From: Planctomycetaceae bacterium
GTDB taxonomy: Bacteria > Planctomycetota > UBA8742 > UBA2392 > JABWBM01
Assembly: GCA_013360495.1 (NCBI GenBank)
Contig: JABWBM010000013.1
Coordinates: 1 to 35,614, forward strand
Length of the DNA stretch: 35,614 bases
Reading direction: 5' to 3'
The notes under the pieces were generated by a model. That model made no database searches, had not been told where the DNA came from, and was given only the letters and a program-made list of their open reading frames with translations. A program made the translations under genes and the position numbers. Shown piece by piece: positions 14,210-23,486 of the stretch (position 1 is its first letter; each line of letters opens with the position of its first letter).

Positions 14210-15964
14210 ATGAGTGAAACGGTTTACGAGAAGAACATGCAGGCGCTCCGGAGTGTTGCTCCGGAAGTCGTGCGTTTCGCCGGGGAGAGCGCGCCGCACG
14301 GAAAGGAAACGTCCACGAATTATGCTGTCGCCCAGCGTGAACGAAGGACGCACGCCGGAGTCGAGTGGATCGACGGTCTGCGGCGTCCAGACATTCAGAC
14401 TCTTGGCGTGATCGGGTGTGGGACTGGAGAACGGATTCACCGGCCGATGACGGAGCTCAGGCTTCCCGTCGCCGTGTTCGAGCGTTATCCGGCCGATCTG
14501 CGCCACGCGCTCTCGACGTATGACTGGTCTTCCTTCATCGAATCGGGGCAGCTTCGTTTTTTTGTCTGCGCCGAGCGCAACATGAAGATCAATATCGAAA
14601 CGAGCGCGCTCCAGATCCGCTCGATCGCGGCCAACGAATCCCTGTTCATGATCGGATCGACGTTTTGGCTGGACGGAACGCTGCGCGGCGAGGCGTACAC
14701 CACGACGCGTTACGCCGGGGTCATTCTCGGACTCGAAATCGTATTTCCCGAGGCGGTCGAGAACGGCATTCTCGCGCGCGCAACCGCCTACCGCGCGGCG
14801 CGCGAAAGCCGCGGGCCACTGGCATCGAGGCGCCCACTACACATCTCCGGATTTGTCAGCGAGGGAACGGTCGCTCTTGAGACGATCGTGCGTAATCTGT
14901 TGCGAGGTTTTGAACGCCTTGGCCATCGAACGACACTCGTCGTCGAAAAGTTCGATCCCTTGACGGACTTGATCGTTTGCCGGCGTATCGCTCGCTTCCT
15001 CGACGTCGCCCCTGACATGTTTCTCGTGCCAATCTTTTTCACAACTCACGCCTTCGACATTTACAGCAACCTTCTCGACGTTCCTTTCGCGACCTATATG
15101 ACCGACTCGCCCGAGGCCATCATCCGTGACCCGGAACAGGTTCTCCCGAACAATGAAATTTTCTGGGTCGAGGAGCAGTATGGCGATTGGACCGAGAAGT
15201 ATGGCGGGAAACGCGGGAGCTACCTGCCTTTGGCGACGAGCTACGACCATATTCCAGCGGCCGCCGAGGACGAGATCGAGCCGGTTGCGCGCTTCATCGG
15301 CAACGTGTACGACGACACAGGCTTGGCGGGAATTCCGCGCAGTCAATGGGACAAGCTTGTGGAATGCTTCTGGAGCATCCGCACTGAAGACGCTTGCGGC
15401 GATCTCAAGCATTTTGCCCGTGAGGCCGCGAAGATCATTGGCGCGCGGCACGTTCGCGAGCCGCTCCACCGTCTTTGGAGCACGGTGTATCGCGTGAGTG
15501 CCATGCAATCTCTCGCCGGGCTGAACGTGGAAATCTACGGCGGCGAGGAATGGAGGGGCTTTCTGCGCGATACGCCGATCGAGCCCTGTTACCGGCGCAA
15601 GCTCGAACCCAACCAAGAGCTTCCCGATGTGATGAAACGCGCGCTCGTGAACATCAACCTCACGTCGCTGCCGAACTACTATAGCGGCAATATGCGCACC
15701 TTCGACGCCAGCGGGCTTGGAACAGCCGTCGTTCACGATGCCAAGCGCGATGTGGTTTGCGCGTTCAAGGATGGCGAGGAGATGGTCTTCTTCCGAACGC
15801 GAGAGGAGTTGCGCGAAAATGTGCGGGCATTACTCGCCGACCGCGAGCGGGCGCGAAGGATCGGACGGGCGGGGCGCGAGCTGGTGTTGCGCGAGCACAC
15901 GTACATGCATCGCGCAGCCGCGATCTTGAAAGCATTTGGTGTTGAGTCGAAGCTGCCAGCGTGA
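14210..15964 (+). CDS. Maf-like N-domain fused to CgeB-type glycosyltransferase
   Basis: A 584-aa cytoplasmic protein. The N-terminal ~190 residues open with ETVYEKNMQALRSVAPEV and contain GVIGCGTGE (about 67-75), FERYPADLRHALSTYDW and a FIESGQLRFFV strand, as in the N-domain of Maf motility-accessory glycosyltransferases. The C-terminal part (about 215-584) matches CgeB/Glyco_trans_1_2 glycosyltransferases, ending with NLTSLPNYYSGNMRTFDASGLG and an E-LR-NVRALLADRERARRIGRAGRELVL helix typical of that domain. ATG 14210 is preferred over 14177 because family members begin close to the YEKN motif. It probably transfers sugars to a surface molecule or flagellin; the acceptor is unknown. It converges with the next gene, 12 bases apart. 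Confidence 0.78.
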   Translation: MSETVYEKNMQALRSVAPEVVRFAGESAPHGKETSTNYAVAQRERRTHAGVEWIDGLRRPDIQTLGVIGCGTGERIHRPMTELRLPVAVFERYPADLRHALSTYDWSSFIESGQLRFFVCAERNMKINIETSALQIRSIAANESLFMIGSTFWLDGTLRGEAYTTTRYAGVILGLEIVFPEAVENGILARATAYRAARESRGPLASRRPLHISGFVSEGTVALETIVRNLLRGFERLGHRTTLVVEKFDPLTDLIVCRRIARFLDVAPDMFLVPIFFTTHAFDIYSNLLDVPFATYMTDSPEAIIRDPEQVLPNNEIFWVEEQYGDWTEKYGGKRGSYLPLATSYDHIPAAAEDEIEPVARFIGNVYDDTGLAGIPRSQWDKLVECFWSIRTEDACGDLKHFAREAAKIIGARHVREPLHRLWSTVYRVSAMQSLAGLNVEIYGGEEWRGFLRDTPIEPCYRRKLEPNQELPDVMKRALVNINLTSLPNYYSGNMRTFDASGLGTAVVHDAKRDVVCAFKDGEEMVFFRTREELRENVRALLADRERARRIGRAGRELVLREHTYMHRAAAILKAFGVESKLPA

Positions 15965-15976
15965 TGCCGTTCAATC

Positions 15977-17515
15977 CTACTGGTCTTTCTCTTTCTCCGG
16001 CGGCTTTTCTTGTCCCTTGACTTCCTTCACCTCGAGCAGCTTCACGCGCTCGAAGAGTTTGTCCGCGGTGTCTTGATCCTCTTTGTCGGGGAAGGCGGGA
16101 TTGTCGCGGAAGAGTTTCAACTCAGCATAGGCGCTCTTGTAATCTTTCAACGCCATGAAGAGACGCGTTCTTTCGATATAGAGGGCGCCGTAATAGGGAT
16201 AATATTTCTTGGCGATATCGTAGACGCTGAGCGATTCCTTGGCATATCCCGGGTGGCCGCAACCGGCGCTTTCGCTAACCGGCTCAGCGAGGTAATAGAG
16301 AGTGCGCGCGAGGCGGACATAGTCGAAGCCGACGTTGGGGTCGATGCCGCGCTGGCGGGACTTTTCGTTGTGTATTAGCTTGCGGTACGACTCGAGCGCC
16401 TTTTCCCACAGCTTGCGGTCGCCAAAACCACCGTCCTTCGTCTTGCTATCGTAGGCTTGGGTATACGCTTCACCCGCCATTTTTCGCGCACTTTCCGCCT
16501 CGGTCAGCAGCGTGTCAACCCGGGTTTTCCAGTACCACAGCGTGTTCATCCTGCTCTTGTCGCCGCCCTTTTGCGAGGCCTCCATGTCGTTCTTAAGCGC
16601 CTCGCTTCCGGCCACCCAGCCCATACATTTCTTGCCGCCCTTGTCGGTCTTCGCGTCCACCAGTTCGTCCACTTCGGCCTTGAGCATGTTGAGTGTGAGC
16701 CCAAGCTTGCCTGTCTCGATGGTGTTTCTGATGCGCGTGGCGACGGTTTCCATTTCGCGCTTGCACCATGTTTCCCAATATTGGCGGTAAAGCTTTTCGC
16801 ACTCGGCGTCACCCTTGGGCAGGGTCAGCGCCCAGCGGCTGCTGTAATCGTCTTTCGGAGCAGTGAGTGTCACGACGTCAAGTTCCGCGCCCTTGAAACC
16901 GCTGATTTCATCGAGCGCTTTGTCTACAGACGGTTTGAGGGACGGGGTTTGCTTTGCCAGCGTCGTGAGCGCGGCGTTTGCGAGCAGGATGGGCAGTTCC
17001 ATGCCGCTACCCTTGGCGCTGGTGCGCGAGATGCAGGCGGCATAGCCCGCGAGCGCGACCTGACCGTCGGCGTTGCGCGCGTCGATATAGCGGTAATCGA
17101 AAAGATTGACGAGCGATACGGGGTCGAGATTGACCAGATCGAGCGGGACTTTCTCGTTCTTTGTCACGAGGCCACCCTGCGACACGAACACCGCCTGCTT
17201 GCCCTGAATGACACCCGAAGACTCATCGGCGCTGTCGATCAGGTAATACGTTCGCTCAGCCCCCTTCGTGCTGTAGACGATCGGGGGAAAGTTGGCCATC
17301 AATGAACTGCTTTGGCCGGGGTCGGCGGCGAGGTTCGTATTCCACTGTTTAAGCTTTTCGGTGATGGCGCTCTTGATAAAGGTGCGCTTGAAGGCGTCGG
17401 CGGCCTTCGCGACCCCCTGTGGATAAAGCGAGGGGGGCGGCGCTGCCTGCGCTCCAACAGCGCCGGACACCTCCGCCAACGCGGCGCTCACAAGTACGAA
17501 GATCAGTCCACGCAT
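15977..17515 (-). CDS. Exported TPR-like protein, unknown function
   Basis: A 512-aa protein with a signal peptide (residues 1-24, hydrophobic core followed by AQA-AP). The middle section (about 30-330) is mixed and not recognised. The C-terminal third contains helical repeats like TPR units (SYRKLIHNEKSRQ; YVRLARTLYYLAE; YPYYGALYIERTRLFMALKDYKSAYAELKLF) and a Lys/Glu-rich tail. GAAGGG precedes the ATG by about eight bases. It is the last gene of the four-gene minus-strand cluster headed by the FHA kinase, 93 bases after the exported acidic protein. A protein-protein interaction role in the envelope is inferred from the repeats. Confidence 0.75.
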   Translation of the reverse strand: MRGLIFVLVSAALAEVSGAVGAQAAPPPSLYPQGVAKAADAFKRTFIKSAITEKLKQWNTNLAADPGQSSSLMANFPPIVYSTKGAERTYYLIDSADESSGVIQGKQAVFVSQGGLVTKNEKVPLDLVNLDPVSLVNLFDYRYIDARNADGQVALAGYAACISRTSAKGSGMELPILLANAALTTLAKQTPSLKPSVDKALDEISGFKGAELDVVTLTAPKDDYSSRWALTLPKGDAECEKLYRQYWETWCKREMETVATRIRNTIETGKLGLTLNMLKAEVDELVDAKTDKGGKKCMGWVAGSEALKNDMEASQKGGDKSRMNTLWYWKTRVDTLLTEAESARKMAGEAYTQAYDSKTKDGGFGDRKLWEKALESYRKLIHNEKSRQRGIDPNVGFDYVRLARTLYYLAEPVSESAGCGHPGYAKESLSVYDIAKKYYPYYGALYIERTRLFMALKDYKSAYAELKLFRDNPAFPDKEDQDTADKLFERVKLLEVKEVKGQEKPPEKEKDQ

Positions 17516-17608
17516 CGCCCAAACCCTTCAAGAGATGCGCACGGGAAGGGAGCGAAGGCATTATCTCACGCGCTCAGGCGGCACACAACCCCAGAATGCG
17601 CCCACGCG

Positions 17609-19207
17609 CTACTCTTCCCCTCGCATCGCCGCGATTTCAATACCCGCGGCATCGGAGTGGAATACGGCCGTTTCCGGCCCGGTTTCTGTCAGTGTGATTG
17701 CGCGATTGCTGCCGCCGATGCGCAGCGTTACGGTGATCGTATCTTTCTCAGGCGATACGTCCTCGCCGCGCTCGAGCACGATCCACACCCGTGTCCTCTG
17801 CTCATCCGGTTCCTTGTCGTCGAGGACGATACTCGAGAGCTTGTTGAATTCCTTGTCGGCGAAGTAGAGCTTTGACGATGTCTTGAGCTCCACCGCTTCG
17901 CTCTCGCGATAGTCGGGCGCTTGGCGGGGGTCGTTGGGGTCACGCGTGGCCTTGGTTTCTCCGTCAGAGAATGTTCCGCTGCTCGCGGAGCCACCACCTG
18001 ATGACGAGCCGCCGTCCGACGCGGCCCCTCCGCTGTTCGCCGGCGACGGCTTCCAGACGTCAGGTGAGCGGCCGGAGGCTCCACCACCCGACGATGGCGG
18101 TAGATTCGTTGATCCGCCTTGATCGTTGCCGCCGTATACCGTCGGCCCTGAATCGCCACCGGACTTGTTGTCGGAACCGGATTTGTTTTTGTTGCGGTTT
18201 TTCGAGGAAGCATTGCCGCCGCTTGATGTGTTGCCGCCGGTCGTGACGCTGCTGCCGGTAGCGGTGTCATCATCGTCGCTGTCGTCGTCCGACGAATCGT
18301 CATCGTCGTCGCTATCATCGTCACTGTCATCGTTGTCGTCTTGCGGGACGTCGTCGCCTTCGAGGGACTCAAGCGCGGTATAGGCATTGATCACCGAAAT
18401 GTCAGAGGCGCCAAGCGGGGCGCCCGAAAGTTTCGTCGAGAGATTGCCCTCCGCGCCTCCGAGGTTGGCGAAATTGAGCGTGTCGAGGGCGAGGTTCGAG
18501 ATGGTGACGGTAATGTCGTGAAGGTCCGGATTCGCCACCGTAAACTGGAAGGAGTCCTCGGCCGCGTTCAATGACACACTGTCGAGGGATACCGAGGCAT
18601 TATCCACGGCGACTTGAGGCGTGTTGCTGGAGACGAAGAGCGTTCCCGCCGGCGGGGCGGCCTTGATCTGGCCGTTGACCTTGCCGGAGAGAGTGATGGA
18701 ACCAGCGACTTGCGACGTGCTGACGTTCACCTGCACCAGCCGGATTTCCGAAGCTGACACTTCGATGCCCTGCTGGCCGGCGGTGACCGACCCGATAACC
18801 CCGAGGGTTGCCTTTTCCTGCCGGATGATCTTGGTGCCGTCGAGCGAGAAGAAATTCAAACGCACTTCAACGCCGCCCGATGTGTTTTCGCCGACATCGA
18901 TGGTGGCCTCCGCTTCGTTGGGATTGATGATTCGGAAGCTGCCGGAGTCGATGGTAATGCCGGTTCCGAATTTGAGTTCGGGCGATTTCTTCGAGCTGGT
19001 GGAGAACAGGCCATCCTCATTCGCAATCAGGCGAATCACCTTGTTTTCAGCGCCCGCGTCAACCGATGTTGGCGCGAGGATAAAAGCCTCCTGCTCTGGG
19101 CTTGGATCGCCCCCGGTATCCTGAGCCTTGGTTACGCTGACACACCAAAACACGGCCAATGCCCCAAACAGGGCGAGCCCACCAAACGTCCTATCTCTTT
19201 TCGTCAT
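17609..19207 (-). CDS. Exported protein with acidic Asp/Ser tract and surface-protein-like C-domain
   Basis: A 532-aa secreted protein. The signal peptide (about 1-28, ending TKA-QD) precedes a beta-rich N-domain (35-280). Residues 285-315 are almost all Asp and Ser, followed by a Gly/Ser/Asn-rich spacer (315-420). The C-terminal domain (440-527) has SSKLYFADKEFNK, DTITVTLRI and ITLTETGPETAVF, a motif recurrent in bacterial and archaeal surface proteins. The acidic tract may bind calcium or serve as a stalk. ATG 19207 is chosen because a signal peptide begins there and GGGG lies upstream; it overlaps the CorC gene end by 17 bases, indicating coupling. The longer frame to 19270 would bury the signal peptide. 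Confidence 0.8.
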   Translation of the reverse strand: MTKRDRTFGGLALFGALAVFWCVSVTKAQDTGGDPSPEQEAFILAPTSVDAGAENKVIRLIANEDGLFSTSSKKSPELKFGTGITIDSGSFRIINPNEAEATIDVGENTSGGVEVRLNFFSLDGTKIIRQEKATLGVIGSVTAGQQGIEVSASEIRLVQVNVSTSQVAGSITLSGKVNGQIKAAPPAGTLFVSSNTPQVAVDNASVSLDSVSLNAAEDSFQFTVANPDLHDITVTISNLALDTLNFANLGGAEGNLSTKLSGAPLGASDISVINAYTALESLEGDDVPQDDNDDSDDDSDDDDDSSDDDSDDDDTATGSSVTTGGNTSSGGNASSKNRNKNKSGSDNKSGGDSGPTVYGGNDQGGSTNLPPSSGGGASGRSPDVWKPSPANSGGAASDGGSSSGGGSASSGTFSDGETKATRDPNDPRQAPDYRESEAVELKTSSKLYFADKEFNKLSSIVLDDKEPDEQRTRVWIVLERGEDVSPEKDTITVTLRIGGSNRAITLTETGPETAVFHSDAAGIEIAAMRGEE

Positions 19208-20477
19208 CTGGATTTGCCCCGTTTCTAGCCGCTTCGGTCGAAACCAGGAAACGCCGGATACGTTTGCCATGCATTCGATTAACGACGATCTCTACGTTCT
19301 TTAACGTAATACGATCGCCTTCGACGGGAATTTTACCATATTCACGCAGGAAAAGGCTCGCGATGTTATCGGCCTCTTCGCCGTCAACGATATCGGCTTT
19401 CAGGGCTCTCTCTATGTCGTCAAGGGAGCACCCGGCATCCACAACGGCCATGCCCTCACGAAGCATGCGAATACCAGCGGCCTCGTCGTCGAACTCGTCT
19501 TCGATCTGACCGACGACTTCTTCAAGAAGGTCTTCGAGCGTGATCAAACCTGCCGTTCCACCGTATTCATCGACGACGATCGCCATGTGATTTTTGGTGC
19601 GGCGCATTTCGAGGATCAAAGCGTCGATGCGTTTTTGCTCAGGAACGTACACCGGTTTACGCATCAACTGTTCAATGGAAAAGTCCGTGGGCAGCATGCC
19701 GATCAAATCGCGGAAGTTGAGCACGCCGACGATATCGTCGATGTCGCCGGTATAGATCGGAATACGCGAGAAGCGGTTCGTCCGGAACACGTTCGTCACA
19801 TCGTCCCAACTCGCATTGACGGAAAGCGCGACGACGTCCGTGCGCGGCGTCATCACTTCGCGCACGCGTGTCTCATGAAGGTCGAGGAGGTTGACGATGG
19901 CATCGCCGCTTCCTTTGCCCAACATTTTCCCCTCGTCGGCGAGCGCCACCATGGCGCGCAGGTCGTCGCCGGTAACTACCGGTTCTGGCTCGTGGCCGAC
20001 CAAGCGTAGCGCGAGTTTTTGGAATCCGGTCATCAGCGCGGTCGCCGGGGCAAGGATGAATTCCATCAGCGTCACCGGCCAGGCCACGAGCAACGCGACT
20101 CGTACCGGCATATTGACGCCGAAGGTTTTGGGAAGCACCTCGCCGAAGACCAGGAGAAAAACGACGGTGACGACGCTGGCAATCGTTGCCTGCAAGGCGG
20201 GGTCGATACTTTTTGGCAGCGCGCCGGTGAACACCAGCGTTGCGAAAACGGTGAGCGCGGTATTCACGATGTTGTTGCCGACCAGGAGCGTCGAAATGAC
20301 ACGCGAGCGGTCAGCAATCAGGCGCTCCACCCGCCTGGCGGTTCGGCTTCCCGTTTCAGCAAGCGCCCGAATACGCACAGGATTGACGGCTGTCAGCGCG
20401 CTTTCGGAACCGGAACAGAGCGCGCTCAGGCCAAGCAAGGCGCAGAAGATCATCACGTCGGATGCTTGGAGGTCCAT
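19191..20477 (-). CDS. CNNM/CorC-family transporter with CBS pair (HlyC/CorC-like)
   Basis: A 428-aa inner-membrane protein. The DUF21/CNNM membrane domain (about 1-190) includes SGSESALTAVN (22-32), VGNNIVNT (66-73) and the GEVLPKTFG motif (112-120). A CBS pair (about 205-325, VREVMTPRTDV and DEYGGTAGLITLEDLLEEVVGQI) and a C-terminal CorC_HlyC domain (about 340-425) follow. Relatives mediate Mg2+/divalent cation efflux or have been called hemolysins, and CBS domains sense adenine nucleotides. The gene starts six bases after the FHA-kinase stop, with GAAGGG upstream, and overlaps the next gene. The operon suggests that a kinase controls an ion transporter and exported proteins. Confidence 0.92.
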   Translation of the reverse strand: MDLQASDVMIFCALLGLSALCSGSESALTAVNPVRIRALAETGSRTARRVERLIADRSRVISTLLVGNNIVNTALTVFATLVFTGALPKSIDPALQATIASVVTVVFLLVFGEVLPKTFGVNMPVRVALLVAWPVTLMEFILAPATALMTGFQKLALRLVGHEPEPVVTGDDLRAMVALADEGKMLGKGSGDAIVNLLDLHETRVREVMTPRTDVVALSVNASWDDVTNVFRTNRFSRIPIYTGDIDDIVGVLNFRDLIGMLPTDFSIEQLMRKPVYVPEQKRIDALILEMRRTKNHMAIVVDEYGGTAGLITLEDLLEEVVGQIEDEFDDEAAGIRMLREGMAVVDAGCSLDDIERALKADIVDGEEADNIASLFLREYGKIPVEGDRITLKNVEIVVNRMHGKRIRRFLVSTEAARNGANPDDEKR

Positions 20478-20483
20478 GCGCGC

Positions 20484-23279
20484 CTAACCCTTCGCGCCTT
20501 TCGCGGCGCGCGTATCCGCGAATTCTTCCTTAAGCCTCTTGTAGTCGCCGAGGGCGCTTCGCTTATCGCCGTTCGCCTCGAAATATTTCGCGCGCGCCAC
20601 GAGGCCATAGGCCATGAACTCCCGTATCTGGCGGCGCTTGGCGGCGTCAACGGAACCGGCGTGGGCGAGCGCGAACTCCGCGAGATCGCCTGCTTGCCTG
20701 CCCTCGGCCCCAAGTTCGAGCAGAAGCGCTACGATGCCGATGACGTTCTCGATATTTTCGGCTTTTTTCAACTCGTCGTTGAAACTGGAGTTGACTCTGC
20801 GAATAGCGCCAAGAATAACCTCCAGCGAAGCGATGTTACGGCTCTTGAAGGCGTAGAGCTTCCGGCTTTTGCTGACGCTGCCCGTGCTTTCCTCGGCGCG
20901 AAATTTCGGGTCGTCCTCGTCGAACACGTCCTTGTCGACCGGAAAGATGCTGACATATTCAGCGCCGGGAAATACGAGCTCAAGTCCTTTGTCACCCTTG
21001 ACTTCCGCGGCCGTACCGCCCGTTCTCCAGTTTTCGACGAGCCAGCGCAACCCGTCGCGCTCCCTTTCGACTTGCCGCTTCAAATCGGCAAGCGTGGTAA
21101 CGGCGTCTTTGAATTCAGGCGAGTTGCGGTACTCCTTCAGTCCGGGGTCGGTGTTTTCGAACGTGTCGATCTCGCGCAACGCCGCCTTGAATGCGAACGA
21201 ACGAACATTTTTGTTCACGCGCGCGCACAGGGCATCCAACGCCACGCGCGTGGTCTTGGCCGCTTCGACTCGCTTGGCAAGCGCGATATTCGCGATTTGG
21301 CCGGTAATCAACTCCTTTTTGCTGGTCCACTCGGTGATCTGGCGAATGACATCGCTCTCGTAGCGCTCGTCGTCGATTTTCTCAATCAGCGCTTGCGCCC
21401 CCGCAATAGCGCTTTCGTAGCGTGTCACTTGATCCTCCAGCGGAAGCTTGTCCATCGCGGTAGTCGGCTGGGCGATGCGGTTGAGCTCGCTCCTGATCGC
21501 CTCAACGCCGGTTGTTTCCGCGTGTGTTCGCGCCAGCTCGATGTTCAGTGTCGCGAGGAGCTTGACGCGAATCGTTTCGCGTTTGTAGGCCTTGATCTTT
21601 TCATCGAAAACGTCGATCTTTCCGAGCGCTTCGCCGATCTTGAACGCAGGGAGCAGCACGTCATTGATCTCTTTGCTTAACTTGTCCCACTCTTCTTTGA
21701 GCGCCGCGCGGGCCTGTTGCTCTTCGAGGATTTCTCTTCCGTAGGTTTCCTCGATTGCCTTCAGACGCGCGGAGGCTTTCGTGGCGGCGTTCGTTTTGGG
21801 CCATGTGGCGACGATATATTTGTAGTCCGACATCGCCTGTTGCAGCAGCGTGGGGTTGGCCGCGCCGAGCTTTTCTTTGGTCGCGGCCTCGATATATTTC
21901 TTCTCGGCTTCGCCTTCTTCCGGTGATGGCGCCGTGTTCTGATTCGTATGGCCGTTTGTATTGTTGTTGATGACCACGGGGCCGTTGGCGTCGCCGCCGT
22001 CCGAGAGCGCGATGGCCGCGATGATCGCGATGGCCAGCACCGTGACGCCGCCGATGATCCCGATCAGCGCATAGTTCGGCTTTTTGGTCTCCGCGACGAT
22101 GGCGTGTCTTTGGCGCTTGTTGGCGAGGGCGTCGGCGGCGGCATGACGGTTGGCGAGGAAGCTTTCGATGTCCGCGCTCGCTTCGCTCGCGTTCTGGTAA
22201 CGGTTCGCGGGATCCTTCGCCAGCATCTTGTCGATGATGTTCGAAATCGCCTGCGGCACGTCGGGAACGATTTGCTTCAGGGGCGTGTGGGGGTCGCGCA
22301 CCTGCTTGCGCAGGATGTCGCGCACGTTGTTGCCCGTGAACAGTGTTTGACCCGAGAGCAGACGATACCATGTCGCACCAAGCGAGTAGATGTCCGCGCG
22401 CCGGTCCACGCCCTTGCCCATGGCTTGCTCGGGCGCGATGTAGTGCGGCGTGCCGAATACGCCCGACTGGCCGGCCTGCAGTTCCGCGCTTGAAGCCGCG
22501 AGCCCAAGGTCGCCGAGCTTCACCACGCCTTCGGCGTTCATCATCAGGTTGTCGGGTTTGATGTCGCGGTGAACAATGTCCTTCTTGGAGGCGTATTCGA
22601 GGGCGGAGAGCGCGTCCTGGATGATCTCGATGGAACGATCCAGTTCGATGCGTCCGGCCGCCCGCAATTCCTCGAGCACCGAGCCGCCCTCGGCAATTTC
22701 CATCGACATGAAGAAGCGTCCGTTTTCCGTGCCGACGTCGTAGACCTGCAAGACGTTCGGGTGATTGAGGGCAGCTGCGGCGCGCGCTTCCTTGATAAAC
22801 ATCTTGTTGAAGCGCTCGTCGCCAGACAGCTCTCCGGACAACAGTTTGAACGCCACATCGCGGCCAAGGCTCAACTGGTGCGCGCGGTATACGACGCCCA
22901 TGGCACCGCGCCCAAGCAGCTTGTCGATGCGGTAACCGGCGAGCACGGTGCCGATAAGCGGGTCGCCGCGCCCTTCGACGTCGGCGCCGACGAAGGAAAT
23001 GAGCGTTTCACCGATTTGGAAAGACTCGCCTTCTTCGAGACGCACAGCCTTGCCAGCAGCGATCTGGCGCCCGGTTTTGAAGGTTCCGTTGGCGGAGTTG
23101 AGATCTTTCAGCAACCAATGGCCGTTGACCTGACCAACGACGCAGTGTTTGCGTGATGACATGGCGTCGGAAACGACAAAATGCACCGTGGGCTCACGGC
23201 CTATAATGACGTTTTCCCCCGCCTTGACGACGAGTTCTTTGCCTTTATCCGGCCCTTTTTCAACGAAAAGCTTGGGCAT
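20484..23279 (-). CDS. FHA-domain Ser/Thr protein kinase with extracytoplasmic coiled-coil region
   Basis: A 931-aa membrane kinase. An N-terminal FHA phosphothreonine-binding domain (about 1-100) shows GR (27-28), SSRKH (41-45) and SANGT (62-66). The kinase domain (about 115-380) has GRGAMG (123-128), K145, HRDIKPDN (237-244), DLG (257-259) in place of DFG, and APEQ (282-285). A transmembrane helix (about 404-425) leads to roughly 500 helical residues, possibly coiled coil with TPR-like segments at the end. ATG 23279 (MPKLFVEKG) is preferred because the FHA domain starts there; upstream to 23543 is basic, non-homologous sequence overlapping the divergent sigma gene. It heads a four-gene operon. 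Confidence 0.92.
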   Translation of the reverse strand: MPKLFVEKGPDKGKELVVKAGENVIIGREPTVHFVVSDAMSSRKHCVVGQVNGHWLLKDLNSANGTFKTGRQIAAGKAVRLEEGESFQIGETLISFVGADVEGRGDPLIGTVLAGYRIDKLLGRGAMGVVYRAHQLSLGRDVAFKLLSGELSGDERFNKMFIKEARAAAALNHPNVLQVYDVGTENGRFFMSMEIAEGGSVLEELRAAGRIELDRSIEIIQDALSALEYASKKDIVHRDIKPDNLMMNAEGVVKLGDLGLAASSAELQAGQSGVFGTPHYIAPEQAMGKGVDRRADIYSLGATWYRLLSGQTLFTGNNVRDILRKQVRDPHTPLKQIVPDVPQAISNIIDKMLAKDPANRYQNASEASADIESFLANRHAAADALANKRQRHAIVAETKKPNYALIGIIGGVTVLAIAIIAAIALSDGGDANGPVVINNNTNGHTNQNTAPSPEEGEAEKKYIEAATKEKLGAANPTLLQQAMSDYKYIVATWPKTNAATKASARLKAIEETYGREILEEQQARAALKEEWDKLSKEINDVLLPAFKIGEALGKIDVFDEKIKAYKRETIRVKLLATLNIELARTHAETTGVEAIRSELNRIAQPTTAMDKLPLEDQVTRYESAIAGAQALIEKIDDERYESDVIRQITEWTSKKELITGQIANIALAKRVEAAKTTRVALDALCARVNKNVRSFAFKAALREIDTFENTDPGLKEYRNSPEFKDAVTTLADLKRQVERERDGLRWLVENWRTGGTAAEVKGDKGLELVFPGAEYVSIFPVDKDVFDEDDPKFRAEESTGSVSKSRKLYAFKSRNIASLEVILGAIRRVNSSFNDELKKAENIENVIGIVALLLELGAEGRQAGDLAEFALAHAGSVDAAKRRQIREFMAYGLVARAKYFEANGDKRSALGDYKRLKEEFADTRAAKGAKG

Positions 23280-23486
23280 GGTGGGGCTGTCGGCCTCTCC
23301 GGGGCTATTGCGCCAACGGCGTCGCGGCGTACCGGTGGTGCCTTGTTCGCTTGGGGCAGGGCGGAGAATAGCAGATTCCGGCGAATTGCTCAAATGCCGG
23401 AAGGAGCCCGTTTTAAGAAGGCTATCCACACCCCGGTTTTCCCCAAATTTATCGCCAGAAACACCCACCTGCCGTGTTCTTTTGGT

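Noticed and set aside
16457-17305. 282-aa plus-strand ORF
   Set aside because: Antisense of the exported TPR-like protein, which has a signal peptide and ribosome site.
20019-21680. 553-aa plus-strand ORF
   Set aside because: Antisense shadow of the FHA-kinase and CorC genes; no recognisable domain.
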